A stretch of 64,000 bases of DNA, taken from Lysobacter sp. cf310. Its GTDB lineage: Bacteria > Pseudomonadota > Gammaproteobacteria > Xanthomonadales > Xanthomonadaceae. The stretch lies in contig NZ_FOSS01000002.1 of NCBI RefSeq assembly GCF_900114355.1, positions 786,773 to 850,772 on the forward strand, written 5' to 3'. The position numbers and the translations under genes were made by a program. The notes below the pieces were generated by a model, which worked only from the letters and a program-made list of their open reading frames with translations, was not told where the DNA came from and made no database searches. Position 1 is the first letter of the stretch. Every line of letters begins with the position of its first letter. Shown piece by piece: positions 1 to 7,449 of this stretch.

Positions 1-328
1 GGTTGTCGAGCGACCGCAGCCGTTGCCCGTCTGCGGAGTACGCCGTGTAGCTGAGCAGGGCGTGGCCCACGGCCAGTGCACCGTCCACGCTGGCCTCGAC
101 CTCGTCGAAGCCGACCACGACATAGTCGCTACCCAGCGACCCGAACCACTCCGTCGCCATTCCGCGCCAGGCCTCGAGGCCGCGCAGCGACCATCCGCCC
201 CACATGTCGAACACCTGCAGATCGTCGGCATAGAGCGCCAGGAAGGCCGCGACGTCCTTGGCGCGCACAGCGGCTTGGTAGGCGCACAGCACCTGATGGA
301 AGGGAGTGGGCTCTGGACTCATACGCAT
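1..328 (-). CDS. SnoaL-like / NTF2-fold protein, C-terminus missing
   Basis: The frame is open to the window edge, so the C-terminal end is missing. The visible residues have the usual start of an SnoaL-like (NTF2 fold) domain: a helix with QAAVRAKDVAAFLALYADD, then VFDMWG and a helix ending in EWF, followed by strands around DYVVVGFDEVEASVDG. Members of this fold are small cone-shaped enzymes or ligand binders, and the exact substrate cannot be inferred here. ATG codons at 328 and 322 are both in frame; neither has a strong ribosome site. No operon partner is visible on this side. Confidence 0.7.
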   Translation of the reverse strand, partial: MRMSPEPTPFHQVLCAYQAAVRAKDVAAFLALYADDLQVFDMWGGWSLRGLEAWRGMATEWFGSLGSDYVVVGFDEVEASVDGALAVGHALLSYTAYSADGQRLRSLDN

Positions 329-398
329 GCCGTCGCTGGCGTGGGTGCCAGCTGCGGAATGTAGCGGCAAGCCGCAAGCGTGCGCCACCGTGGCGGCG

Positions 399-620
399 TC
401 AGACCTTGCGCTTGCGCCGAATCGCGCTCCATTGCCAGGCCAGGCCCACGCCGACGCCAGCCAGCACGATCAGCACCGACACGGCGGCGGCCAAGGCATC
501 GTCCGGAACTCGGGGAGGGAAAATCAGCAGGGCCGCGATCGCGGCCAGCACCGGCACGTGGAAGCGCCACATGACCGTGGCGTCCAGCGCGGCGAGGATG
601 TGCTCGGTCGAAGGCCGCAT
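399..620 (-). CDS. small two-helix membrane protein
   Basis: A 73-residue protein with two hydrophobic segments, about residues 21-37 (VPVLAAIAALLIFPP) and 43-64 (AAAVSVLIVLAGVGVGLAWQ), and a basic C-terminus (RRKRKV) that should face the cytoplasm. A GGAG lies about nine bases before the ATG. I recognise no family. It stands alone between an SnoaL-like gene and a small secreted protein, so context gives no function. Coding is supported by clean hydrophobic periodicity, but the gene is short. Confidence 0.55.
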   Translation of the reverse strand: MRPSTEHILAALDATVMWRFHVPVLAAIAALLIFPPRVPDDALAAAVSVLIVLAGVGVGLAWQWSAIRRKRKV

Positions 621-721
621 GTCGGCATCTCCGTTTGCCGGCAGCGCGCCGGCGCGCGCGACGGCAGTGCCGCCTTAGCGAGCCGGGCGCGCCCTGGCGG
701 ACGCGCCCGACCGTCTGGAAC

Positions 722-967
722 TCAGCGCTTGCCGTCCTCTTCCTCGGGCTCGGCGGTCGGGTCGGCGGCCTTGTCCTTCTTCTTGTCTTTCTTCTTGTCC
801 TTGGCGGCCTGCTCGGCCTTGGCCTTCTCGGCCTCTTCGGCCTTCTTCTGGGCCTGCGCAGCGGCCTGCTCGGCGGTCGGGTTCTGGGCGGCGTCCTGCG
901 CCATCGCCAGCGGCGCCACCAGGGCGGCGGCGATCAGGCTGGGAATCCAATACTTGCGGGTGGTCAT
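722..967 (-). CDS. small secreted Ala/Lys/Glu-rich protein
   Basis: The ATG is chosen because GGAGG lies nine bases upstream; an upstream GTG would add ten residues and hide the signal peptide. The product of 81 residues starts with a clear signal peptide (basic MTTRKYW, hydrophobic SLIAAALVAPL, cleavage likely after AMA). The mature part is nearly all Ala, Lys, Glu, Gln and Asp, with a coiled-coil-like AEQAAAQAQKKAEEAEKAKA stretch followed by alternating KDKKKDK and an acidic end (EPEEEDGKR). It is probably a disordered or helical periplasmic protein. No family recognised. Confidence 0.65.
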   Translation of the reverse strand: MTTRKYWIPSLIAAALVAPLAMAQDAAQNPTAEQAAAQAQKKAEEAEKAKAEQAAKDKKKDKKKDKAADPTAEPEEEDGKR

Positions 968-1102
968 GGTGCGGTCCTCCGATGTCGTGGGGCTCACAGG
1001 AAAGGCGGGGCGCCTAGGCCGCTCCCCTCAGCGACGGCGCGACCGTAGCGGTTGCTTGCCTGCTCGCGACTGAACGGCCGAATGTTAACCCGTACGGACC
1101 AC

Positions 1103-1426
1103 TCATTCCGGGTCGTCGCTGCCTTCGTACGGTTCCCTAGACCAGCCGTCTTGCGGGCTGGCCCTGTAGGCGCACCAACCTGACGGCATATCGGCCAGAT
1201 CCAGCAGGCTTGAGTCGCGGCCGATCATGCAGCCCAAGCACACCAACTTACAGTCCGCTGACGCGCTCGTCGTGCCGCACATGAATTGCCATTCGCCGTC
1301 GTGGTCGTGATACACCTCCAAAATAGGAAGCGTTCCTTCGATGACATGCCTGGTCGTGAACGACGCGCTGTTGACCGGAACGTCGAAAGGCCAGTCTGCC
1401 TCACCAAAGCCGTGATCGTGTCCCAT
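1103..1426 (-). CDS. hypothetical immunity-like small protein
   Basis: A 107-residue acidic cytoplasmic protein starting MGHDHGFGEADWPFD. The order W-FDVP-N, a TTRHVIEG strand, PILEVYHDHDGEWQF and a C-terminal CLGCMIGRD/LADMPSGW block resembles small bacterial proteins often found in immunity-gene clusters; the link is from memory and is weak. The frame stays open well upstream, but the protein-like part begins at this ATG. It is the last gene of a minus-strand series of small genes that includes a barstar homologue. Base composition looks lower in GC than in the flanking housekeeping genes. Confidence 0.65.
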   Translation of the reverse strand: MGHDHGFGEADWPFDVPVNSASFTTRHVIEGTLPILEVYHDHDGEWQFMCGTTSASADCKLVCLGCMIGRDSSLLDLADMPSGWCAYRASPQDGWSREPYEGSDDPE

Positions 1427-1467
1427 CGTCCGTGCCCGACTCGATTGAATAGTTGGAGGGCGAGCCC

Positions 1468-1923
1468 TCAATCCCAATAGATCGTATAGACCTCGTAACC
1501 CGCCATTGGTTCGGGCGCACCGGCGTGTCTGCCGTATGGCCAGCCCGGCCCGATTCCATCCGACTCGAGCCCTTCGATCCAACCGTCCGCAACCTCCTGG
1601 GAGGCGGACGAATAGATATGAATGTTCTCCGCCGCGGGCCACAACTCATCGTCCTCCAGGGCCTCGCCCCAATCCTGATGCAGGCCAACGAATACGCCTT
1701 GCACATCGGGCCGCGCCTCGAGCGCCTTCAGGCGCGCGTGGAGTTCGCGGATCGATGGGCGCCCGTAGCCCCATTGATTGGGCGCGATGGAATCTTCTTG
1801 GTCGTTGCCGATGAAGTAGTCGTCCAGCGTGACGACAGGGAAGTGTTCCGAATCGATGTCGTCGAGTTTCTCGAGCTTCTCGAGCAGCGCTTTGCGATGG
1901 TCCATCCCTCCCCCCGTTTCCAT
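1468..1923 (-). CDS. hypothetical acidic immunity-like protein
   Basis: A 151-residue, strongly acidic protein without signal peptide or membrane segment. The N-terminal helix (KALLEKLEKLDDID) is followed by FPVVTLDDYFIGND, a pattern typical of small immunity proteins of polymorphic toxin systems, and the end is GYEVYTIYWD. A second ATG eighteen bases downstream is possible, but the GGAGGG before it is too close to serve as a good ribosome site. It lies 41 bases upstream of the next small gene in the same direction and just downstream of the barstar gene. Role inferred only from context. Confidence 0.65.
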   Translation of the reverse strand: METGGGMDHRKALLEKLEKLDDIDSEHFPVVTLDDYFIGNDQEDSIAPNQWGYGRPSIRELHARLKALEARPDVQGVFVGLHQDWGEALEDDELWPAAENIHIYSSASQEVADGWIEGLESDGIGPGWPYGRHAGAPEPMAGYEVYTIYWD

Positions 1924-1962
1924 GATTCAGGTCGCCTGCTGGCGATAACTTCATTCTAGAGG

Positions 1963-2370
1963 TCACTCAAGCCGAAGTTCGACGCCATCCTCGGCCTCAG
2001 CGCCGCCCGTCCCATGCGCCTCGACGATCTCCAGCAGCCAATCGAAGACCGTCGCACCCTCCCCCCTTTGCGCCAGCTCCAATCTCGCTTGCACCGATTC
2101 GATGTTATCCGGATGGCAGCGCTCGAGGCGGACGCGAAGTTGCCGGGCCGTTTCGGCGTGATCCAGACGTCGCCGCGAGAGCAGATGATGCTTCCAGCGC
2201 AGGACGAAGCCGCCCTCGGGCGTTCCGAACCCTCCGCGCAGAACGTCGTTGAAGGCGTCCAGATTGCGCCCCCAACCGCCGCAGCCGCACAGGGCCCTCT
2301 CCTCGAAGTGGGTAAAGAACTCTTCCAGTGTCGAAAACGAGGATCCGTCGATCTCGATGACTTGCTTCAT
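1963..2370 (-). CDS. barstar-family inhibitor protein
   Basis: A 135-residue protein with the barstar (ribonuclease inhibitor) layout: the first strand VIEIDG, a helix SFSTLEEFFTHFEERAL, the conserved GCGGWGRNLDAFNDVLRGG block (barstar's Y/WG-NLDAL-D motif), and a central strand GFVLRWKHH. Barstar proteins bind and block barnase-type RNases or related toxins in the cytoplasm. The C-terminal helices (residues about 70-120) match the long form found in proteobacteria. No barnase-like partner is visible in the window, so this may be an orphan immunity gene. Confidence 0.85.
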   Translation of the reverse strand: MKQVIEIDGSSFSTLEEFFTHFEERALCGCGGWGRNLDAFNDVLRGGFGTPEGGFVLRWKHHLLSRRRLDHAETARQLRVRLERCHPDNIESVQARLELAQRGEGATVFDWLLEIVEAHGTGGAEAEDGVELRLE

Positions 2371-2523
2371 GATCTTGTCTTGGCCCAGTCGCGAACCACT
2401 CGGCCGTCACGGGCGCGGCGGCGTGCAAGGGCTGAGTATGACGTCGCCTGCGTGCCGACAAGCGCGAAAGGGCGCGCGGGATTTCCTTTCGCAAATATGC
2501 GTTGCGACTTCGCCTTGAGTGAA

Positions 2524-2979
2524 CTAGCCTCGCCGCCGAACGAAATAGACGACCTCACCGGCATCGCCGACACTGCCTATCTGGTGCGTGCCGACAGGAA
2601 CCGCGGCTGCGACCCAATCCGGAACAGTCGGATCCCAGTCCACTGCGTGGAAACCATGCGGGTAAGCGGTCCCATTGGGGTTGCGCGAGTGGGCATGCAC
2701 CGCGTTGTCCATGGTGTTGCTGCACAGCGTCGCCCATAACTGGATCGGCTCCGAGCGATCTTTCGCGAACGTTTCGAGGTATTGCAACAGTCGAACCGTT
2801 GCGGCCGCGATCTCCGGGACGTTCTCCGGGCCGGTGTTTCCGCGCCCGTACCAGTCGACATGAACATGCCAAAAGTCGAACCAGCTGTTCATATCAAGGC
2901 GATCGATCTGGCGGCGTCCGCGCGCCTCCGCACGCGCCCAGTAGGCTTGCATTCGTTTGCGGTAGCGGCGATCCATCAT
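2524..2979 (-). CDS. hypothetical protein in immunity-like array
   Basis: A 151-residue protein with a basic, Arg-rich N-terminal helix (RRYRKRMQAYWARAEARGRR) and aromatic motifs FDFWHVHVDWYG, NTMDNAVHAHSRNPNG and a final strand GEVVYFVRRRG. No signal peptide or membrane segment is visible. I cannot place it in a named family; its size and position match single-domain immunity proteins. Two adjacent ATG codons form the start. The 5' end abuts a broken remnant of another small gene in a different frame. Confidence 0.6.
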   Translation of the reverse strand: MMDRRYRKRMQAYWARAEARGRRQIDRLDMNSWFDFWHVHVDWYGRGNTGPENVPEIAAATVRLLQYLETFAKDRSEPIQLWATLCSNTMDNAVHAHSRNPNGTAYPHGFHAVDWDPTVPDWVAAAVPVGTHQIGSVGDAGEVVYFVRRRG

Positions 2980-2998
2980 GCGAAACCAAGGCCTGAGT

Positions 2999-3121
2999 TA
3001 AGAAGTTGTCGTACTCGGCGCGGAAGTCGTCGAACGGCATGCGCCCAGCCGCGCACTCTCGTACCGGTCGATCGGCACGATCCAGCGCAGCAATGAGATC
3101 GATCTCCGGCGGATACGGGCA
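2999..3121 (-). pseudogene. remnant of a small immunity-array gene
   Basis: The reading frame shows a short protein-like stretch, YPPEIDLIAALDRAD then RPVRECAAG and MPFDDFRAEYDNF, which I recall as the N-terminal part of a small family of cytoplasmic proteins found beside SUKH/barstar genes. In that family the frame continues past YDNF with an aromatic block, but here it degenerates and runs into the next gene in another frame. No start codon lies in frame just upstream. It therefore looks truncated at both ends. The family assignment is from memory. Confidence 0.4.
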
Positions 3122-3122
3122 C

Positions 3123-3440
3123 CTACCTAAACTGGTTCGAGTCGAGCTGAGTCGAAGCTGGGGTTTTGGCGGCCCGCCCCGCACCGGGTCGCGTTGGGTC
3201 ATCGCGCCGCCTGCCCGCGCCACGAGGCCGAGCCAACAGGTAAGCGCCGACCAGGAGCGCAAGAACGCCGAGCATCGCAGGCTGCCACCAGGGGCCGGGA
3301 GCCAGTCTCAGGTATGAGTGGCTGCCGAGCCGGACCAGAGGGACCGCCGTACCCATCGCATACGCAAATGCGAGCGCGGCCAGCCCCAGGGCCAGTAGCA
3401 CCGAGGCTGCGATGATTTGTACCCTGCTGGGTATCGCCAT
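3123..3440 (-). CDS. small two-helix membrane protein
   Basis: A 105-residue protein beginning MAIPSRVQIIAASVLLALG. Two hydrophobic segments are visible, about residues 8-27 and 48-66 (WWQPAMLGVLALLVGAYLLA), joined by a periplasmic loop, with an Arg-rich cytoplasmic tail (RPRGAGRRRDD). The frame is open far upstream but the hydrophobic N-terminus supports this start. No family recognised. It is the first gene of the minus-strand small-gene series. Confidence 0.5.
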   Translation of the reverse strand: MAIPSRVQIIAASVLLALGLAALAFAYAMGTAVPLVRLGSHSYLRLAPGPWWQPAMLGVLALLVGAYLLARPRGAGRRRDDPTRPGAGRAAKTPASTQLDSNQFR

Positions 3441-3680
3441 GGTCGATTCCACTTCCAGCCGCCATTGAATTCTGCGGCCAGACGCGTTCCGACGCCATGC
3501 ATGGCCCTGCGTCCGGGCCTCGCGCCCCGCTTTCGCCTGCGTCCACCGTATGAGGGGCCAATGAGGCCGCTCCTCCGCCTGGATGATCTCGGGCGGACCG
3601 ACCCGCCACCGACTCACCATCGGCTTGACCCCGCCCGAGCCCATCGCCATGCTCGCTGCGCTCACTCAGGGGACCCTTCC

Positions 3681-4409
3681 ATGCGCCGTCTACGCACCTT
3701 GTTCATGTTGTGCCTGAGCCTCGCGGCCGTCGCGCCGGCGTGGGCCGGCCATACCGGGGTGCCGGTGGGGCAGATCCGGATCGACGAGCTGATGGGCGAC
3801 ACCCAGAAGACCGGGGGCGGGATCGGCAGCAGCGAAATGATCTGGTGGCTGCCGCCGCAGCTGTGGGCCTATGTGCTGGACCAGCAGAGCGCCGGCGCCA
3901 AGGGCGCCGCCAAGCAGGCTAACCAGGAGGTGTCCCGGCAGTTCCAGGACCTGTTCTCCCGGCACACGGTGATCGCGGCCCTGCGGATCAACAACCAGGA
4001 GCCGGATATCAGCTTCACCAGCGAGGCCGAGCTGCGCAGCCAACTGCAGCTGGTCGATATGTATGGCGGGGTCCACCGGCCTATCGCCGACGACAAAGTC
4101 GACCCGGCGCTGAAGGGCCTGCTGAACACCATGCGGCCGATGTTCACCAGCATGATCGGTCCGGCAGGCGAGAATATGCAGTTCTACGTGTTCGCCGGCC
4201 GTACCGCCGACGACAAACCCGTCGCCGACCCGCTCGGGGATGGCAAGATGCTGGTCCGGCTGAGCCGTAGCGAGTTCAGCTTCCGCCTGCCCCTGGGCGG
4301 CCTGTTGCCGGCGCGGCGCGACCCCGCCAATGGCGAGACCTTCCCGGGCGGCTACCGCTACAACCCCTATACCGGCGCCGAATTGCAGGCCGTCGGCGCC
4401 GGGCGCTAA
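3681..4409 (+). CDS. secreted protein of unknown function
   Basis: A 242-residue protein with a signal peptide (MRRLRTLFMLCLSLAAVAPAWA, cleavage after AWA). The mature part has no membrane segment and no motif I recognise; noticeable parts are PVGQIRIDELMGDTQKTGGG, SSEMIWWLPPQLWAYVLD and a proline/glycine-rich end (FPGGYRYNPYTGAE). It ends 38 bases before parE in the same direction, so the two may share a transcript, but this is probably not functional linkage. Confidence 0.75.
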   Translation: MRRLRTLFMLCLSLAAVAPAWAGHTGVPVGQIRIDELMGDTQKTGGGIGSSEMIWWLPPQLWAYVLDQQSAGAKGAAKQANQEVSRQFQDLFSRHTVIAALRINNQEPDISFTSEAELRSQLQLVDMYGGVHRPIADDKVDPALKGLLNTMRPMFTSMIGPAGENMQFYVFAGRTADDKPVADPLGDGKMLVRLSRSEFSFRLPLGGLLPARRDPANGETFPGGYRYNPYTGAELQAVGAGR

Positions 4410-4447
4410 CCGATTCCCCCTTTGCGTCACTACCCCATGCAGGTTTC

Positions 4448-6340
4448 ATGAGCAGTCGTTACAACGCCGCCGATATCGAAGTCCTTTCCGGCCTGGACCC
4501 CGTCAAACGCCGTCCGGGCATGTACACCGACACCACCCGGCCCAACCATCTGGCCCAGGAGGTGATCGACAACGCCGTCGACGAGGCCCTGGCCGGACAC
4601 GCGCGCAGCATCGAAGTGATCCTGCACGCCGACGGCAGCGCCGAGGTGTCCGACGACGGCCGCGGCATGCCGGTCGACATCCACCCGGAGGAGAAGATCC
4701 CCGGCGTGGAACTGATCCTGACCCGCCTGCACGCCGGCGGTAAGTTCAGCAACAAGAACTACACCTTCTCCGGCGGTCTGCACGGCGTCGGCGTCAGCGT
4801 GGTCAATGCGCTGTCGACCCTGGTCGAAGTGCACATCAAGCGCGACGGCAACGAATACCGCATGACCTTCAAGGACGGCGACCGCGCCACCCCGCTGGAG
4901 GTGGTCGGCACGGTCGGCAAGAAGAACACCGGCACCCGCGTACGCTTCTGGCCCGACGCCAAGTACTTCGACACGCCCAAGTTCAACCTGCGCTCGCTCA
5001 AGCACCTGCTGCGCGCCAAGGCCGTGCTCTGCCCCGGCCTGAGCGTGAAGCTGCACGACGTCGCCAGCGGCGAAACCGCCGAGTGGTACTACGAGGACGG
5101 CCTGCGCGACTACCTGCGCGGCGAGCTTGAGGGCCGCGGCGAGCTGCTGCCGCCGGACCTGTTCGTCGGCCAGCTCAAGAAGGACACCGAAGTGGCCGAC
5201 TGGGCGGTGGCCTGGGTGCCGGACGGCGAACTGGTGCAGGAAAGCTACGTCAACCTGATCCCGACCGCGCAGCACGGCACCCACGTCAACGGCCTGCGTA
5301 CCGGCTTCACCGACGCGCTGCGCGAGTTCTGCGACTTCCGCAATCTGCTGCCGCGCGGCGTCAAGCTGGCGCCGGAAGACGTGTGGGACCGGGTCGCGTT
5401 CGTGCTCAGCATCAAGATGACCGACCCGCAGTTCAGCGGCCAGACCAAGGAGCGTCTGTCGTCGCGCCAGGCCGCCGGCTTCGTCGAGGGCGCCGCCCAC
5501 GATGCGTTCTCGTTGTGGCTGAACCAGCACACCGAACTGGGCGAGAAGATCGCCCAGCTCGCGATCGAGCGCGCCGCGGCGCGTTTGAAGACCGAAAAGC
5601 AGATCGTCCGCAAGAAGATCACCCAGGGCCCGGCCCTGCCCGGCAAGCTCGCCGACTGCACCTCGCAGGATTTGTCGCGCACCGAGCTGTTCCTGGTCGA
5701 AGGCGACTCGGCGGGCGGCAGCGCGCGCCAGGCGCGCGACAAGGATTTCCAGGCGATCCTGCCGCTGCGCGGCAAGATCCTCAATACCTGGGAAGTCGCG
5801 TCCGGCAGCGTGCTGGCCTCGCAGGAAGTGCACGACCTGGCGGTCGCGATCGGCTGCGATCCGGGTAAGGAGGACATCACCGGGCTGCGCTACGGCAAGG
5901 TCATCATCCTGGCCGACGCCGACTCCGACGGCCTGCACATCGCGACCCTGCTCAGCGCGCTGTTCCTGCGCCATTTCCCGGCGCTGGTCGCGGCCGGCCA
6001 CATCTTCGTGGCGATGCCGCCGCTGTTCCGCGTCGACGTGGGCAAGCAGGTGTTCTACGCCCTGGACGAGGAAGAGAAGCGCATCCTGCTGGAGAAGATC
6101 GAACGCGAGAAGATCCGCGGCGCGATCAACGTCACCCGCTTCAAGGGCCTGGGCGAGATGAACGCCTCGCAGCTGCGCGAGTCGACCATCCACCCCGACA
6201 CCCGCCGCCTGGTCCAGCTGACCGTCGACGACGGCACCGAAACCCATTCGCTGATGGACATGCTGCTGGCCAAGAAGCGCGCCGGCGACCGCAAGCAGTG
6301 GTTGGAGACCAAGGGCGATCTGGCGACGCTGGAGGTTTGA
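4448..6340 (+). CDS. parE: DNA topoisomerase IV subunit B
   Basis: ParE is the ATPase subunit of the ParC2-ParE2 enzyme that decatenates daughter chromosomes. The 630-residue product has the GHKL ATPase motifs: EVIDNAVDEALAGH (Glu38 and Asn42, catalytic base and Mg ligand), VSDDGRGMP, and the lid GGLHGVGVSVVNAL. The transducer domain carries the QTKERLSS motif. The TOPRIM domain follows with VEGDSAGGSA, PLRGKILN and LADADSDGLHI, and the C-terminal RFKGLGEMN block. The TOPRIM and lid motifs match ParE rather than GyrB in the absence of the long insert. Length is normal for Xanthomonadaceae, and the start ATG is unambiguous. Confidence 0.97.
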   Translation: MSSRYNAADIEVLSGLDPVKRRPGMYTDTTRPNHLAQEVIDNAVDEALAGHARSIEVILHADGSAEVSDDGRGMPVDIHPEEKIPGVELILTRLHAGGKFSNKNYTFSGGLHGVGVSVVNALSTLVEVHIKRDGNEYRMTFKDGDRATPLEVVGTVGKKNTGTRVRFWPDAKYFDTPKFNLRSLKHLLRAKAVLCPGLSVKLHDVASGETAEWYYEDGLRDYLRGELEGRGELLPPDLFVGQLKKDTEVADWAVAWVPDGELVQESYVNLIPTAQHGTHVNGLRTGFTDALREFCDFRNLLPRGVKLAPEDVWDRVAFVLSIKMTDPQFSGQTKERLSSRQAAGFVEGAAHDAFSLWLNQHTELGEKIAQLAIERAAARLKTEKQIVRKKITQGPALPGKLADCTSQDLSRTELFLVEGDSAGGSARQARDKDFQAILPLRGKILNTWEVASGSVLASQEVHDLAVAIGCDPGKEDITGLRYGKVIILADADSDGLHIATLLSALFLRHFPALVAAGHIFVAMPPLFRVDVGKQVFYALDEEEKRILLEKIEREKIRGAINVTRFKGLGEMNASQLRESTIHPDTRRLVQLTVDDGTETHSLMDMLLAKKRAGDRKQWLETKGDLATLEV

Positions 6341-6366
6341 GCGTCGCCGCGCTTTCAGGAGCCGCC

Positions 6367-6801
6367 GTGGAAGACGACACGCCCTTGACCGCCGCGGACG
6401 GTCGCGCGGAATCCGCCTTGCACTACGCGGCATGGTCCGGCGATCTGGATGAGGTCCGGGCGCTGATCGCGGCCGGGGCCGACGTGAACTGGCAGGATTC
6501 CATCGGGGAAACGGCGCTGTTCGGCGCCGCAGCCTGCGGCCGTACGGACATCGTGCGTTGCCTGCTGGAAGCCGGCGCCCGCCACGACCTGCGCGAACGC
6601 GGCGGCTACACGCCGCTGCACTGGGCCGCGAGCCACGGCAATCTGGCCACGCTCGAAGTCCTGGCGCTCGCGGGCGCGGACGCGGCGGCCATGGACGACG
6701 CGGGTCGCTTGCCGGTCGATGTGGCGCATATCCACGGAAAAGGCGCACATGTTGCGTTTCTGAAGACAGTGGGGCCGGCGCTCGCCTCGCGGCGGCGCTA
6801 G
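6367..6801 (+). CDS. ankyrin repeat protein
   Basis: A 144-residue protein made of ankyrin repeats. The units ESALHYAAWSGDLDEVRALI, GETALFGAAACGRTDIVRCL and GYTPLHWAASHGNLATLEVL follow the TPLHxAAxxGxxxxVxxLL pattern, with a degenerate cap (GRLPVDVAHIHGKG). Ankyrin proteins bind other proteins; the partner is unknown. The start is a GTG six bases after CAGGAG; an earlier start would overlap parE. It follows parE by 26 bases and may be cotranscribed. Confidence 0.85.
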   Translation: MEDDTPLTAADGRAESALHYAAWSGDLDEVRALIAAGADVNWQDSIGETALFGAAACGRTDIVRCLLEAGARHDLRERGGYTPLHWAASHGNLATLEVLALAGADAAAMDDAGRLPVDVAHIHGKGAHVAFLKTVGPALASRRR

Positions 6802-6910
6802 GCTTGGTGTATAGCTGAGGCAGCGCCGCGCGCCGCATCCAGCCCGGCGCCCCGCTTACGGCGCCGCCTCCGCACGGTCGCCGCGAACGCTCATCGGACA
6901 GAGACCTGCG

Positions 6911-7213
6911 ATGAACAGCAACGAGCAACCCACACCGCGCCCTCTCCTGTTCTGGCTCGCGATCGCCGCGGCGCTCGCGCATGCGCCCCTGGCCTGGTTG
7001 ATGCGCACCTACAGCGGGCCCTGCGGCGATGGCTTGTGCGGCTTCTGGGAAGCGATCTTCCTGTGGCTGATGTCGGGGTTCGGCGGCGTGGTGCTGGCCC
7101 TGATCGGTTGGGTGCGCGGCGAGCGGCCGCGTTGGTTGGTGGCGCTGGTGCCGGTGGCCTTGGTCGTGCCGGTAGCCGTGCTGTTCATCACGGCGACTCT
7201 GACTCAGGGCTAG
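6911..7213 (+). CDS. small inner-membrane protein
   Basis: A 100-residue protein with three hydrophobic segments: about residues 13-30, 45-67 and 76-96. Cys residues sit in the first periplasmic loop (SGPCGDGLCGF). ACAGAGA lies about eight bases before the ATG. No family recognised. It lies 109 bases after the ankyrin gene. Confidence 0.7.
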   Translation: MNSNEQPTPRPLLFWLAIAAALAHAPLAWLMRTYSGPCGDGLCGFWEAIFLWLMSGFGGVVLALIGWVRGERPRWLVALVPVALVVPVAVLFITATLTQG

Positions 7214-7367
7214 GCCGACGCGCTGCGCGACGACACGCCGCTCAGCGCGCCGCGCTTTGCGGTAGGCGCGGCGTGAGCCGCGATCGGGGAGATGGACGCG
7301 CTTGCGCAAGACGGTCGTTGCAGGATCGACGCTCCCTGCGCCAGATGCGTCGTATGGGTTGTGGCGT

Positions 7368-7394
7368 GGTCGCGGCTTGCGCCGCTCCTACAGG
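7368..7394 (-). repeat. REP-like 27-bp intergenic element, copy 1
   Basis: This 27-base string is the exact reverse complement of 63967-63993. It reads CCTGTAGGAGCGGCGCAAGC followed by CGCGACC on the minus strand and contains the imperfect palindrome GCGGCTTGCGCCGC. Short GC palindromes of this kind are scattered between genes in Xanthomonadaceae. The surrounding stretch 7214-7449 holds no gene. Confidence 0.75.
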
Positions 7395-7449
7395 ACGCTG
7401 GCGGCGGTATCGCGGCGATTGCGCGCCGCGTTTGGCCAGAGCTTCTTGC

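Noticed and set aside
4430..7309. 959-codon minus-strand frame opposite parE
   Set aside because: A GC-skew shadow of parE and the following genes; its sequence is Ala/Arg/Gln/Val-rich without domains.
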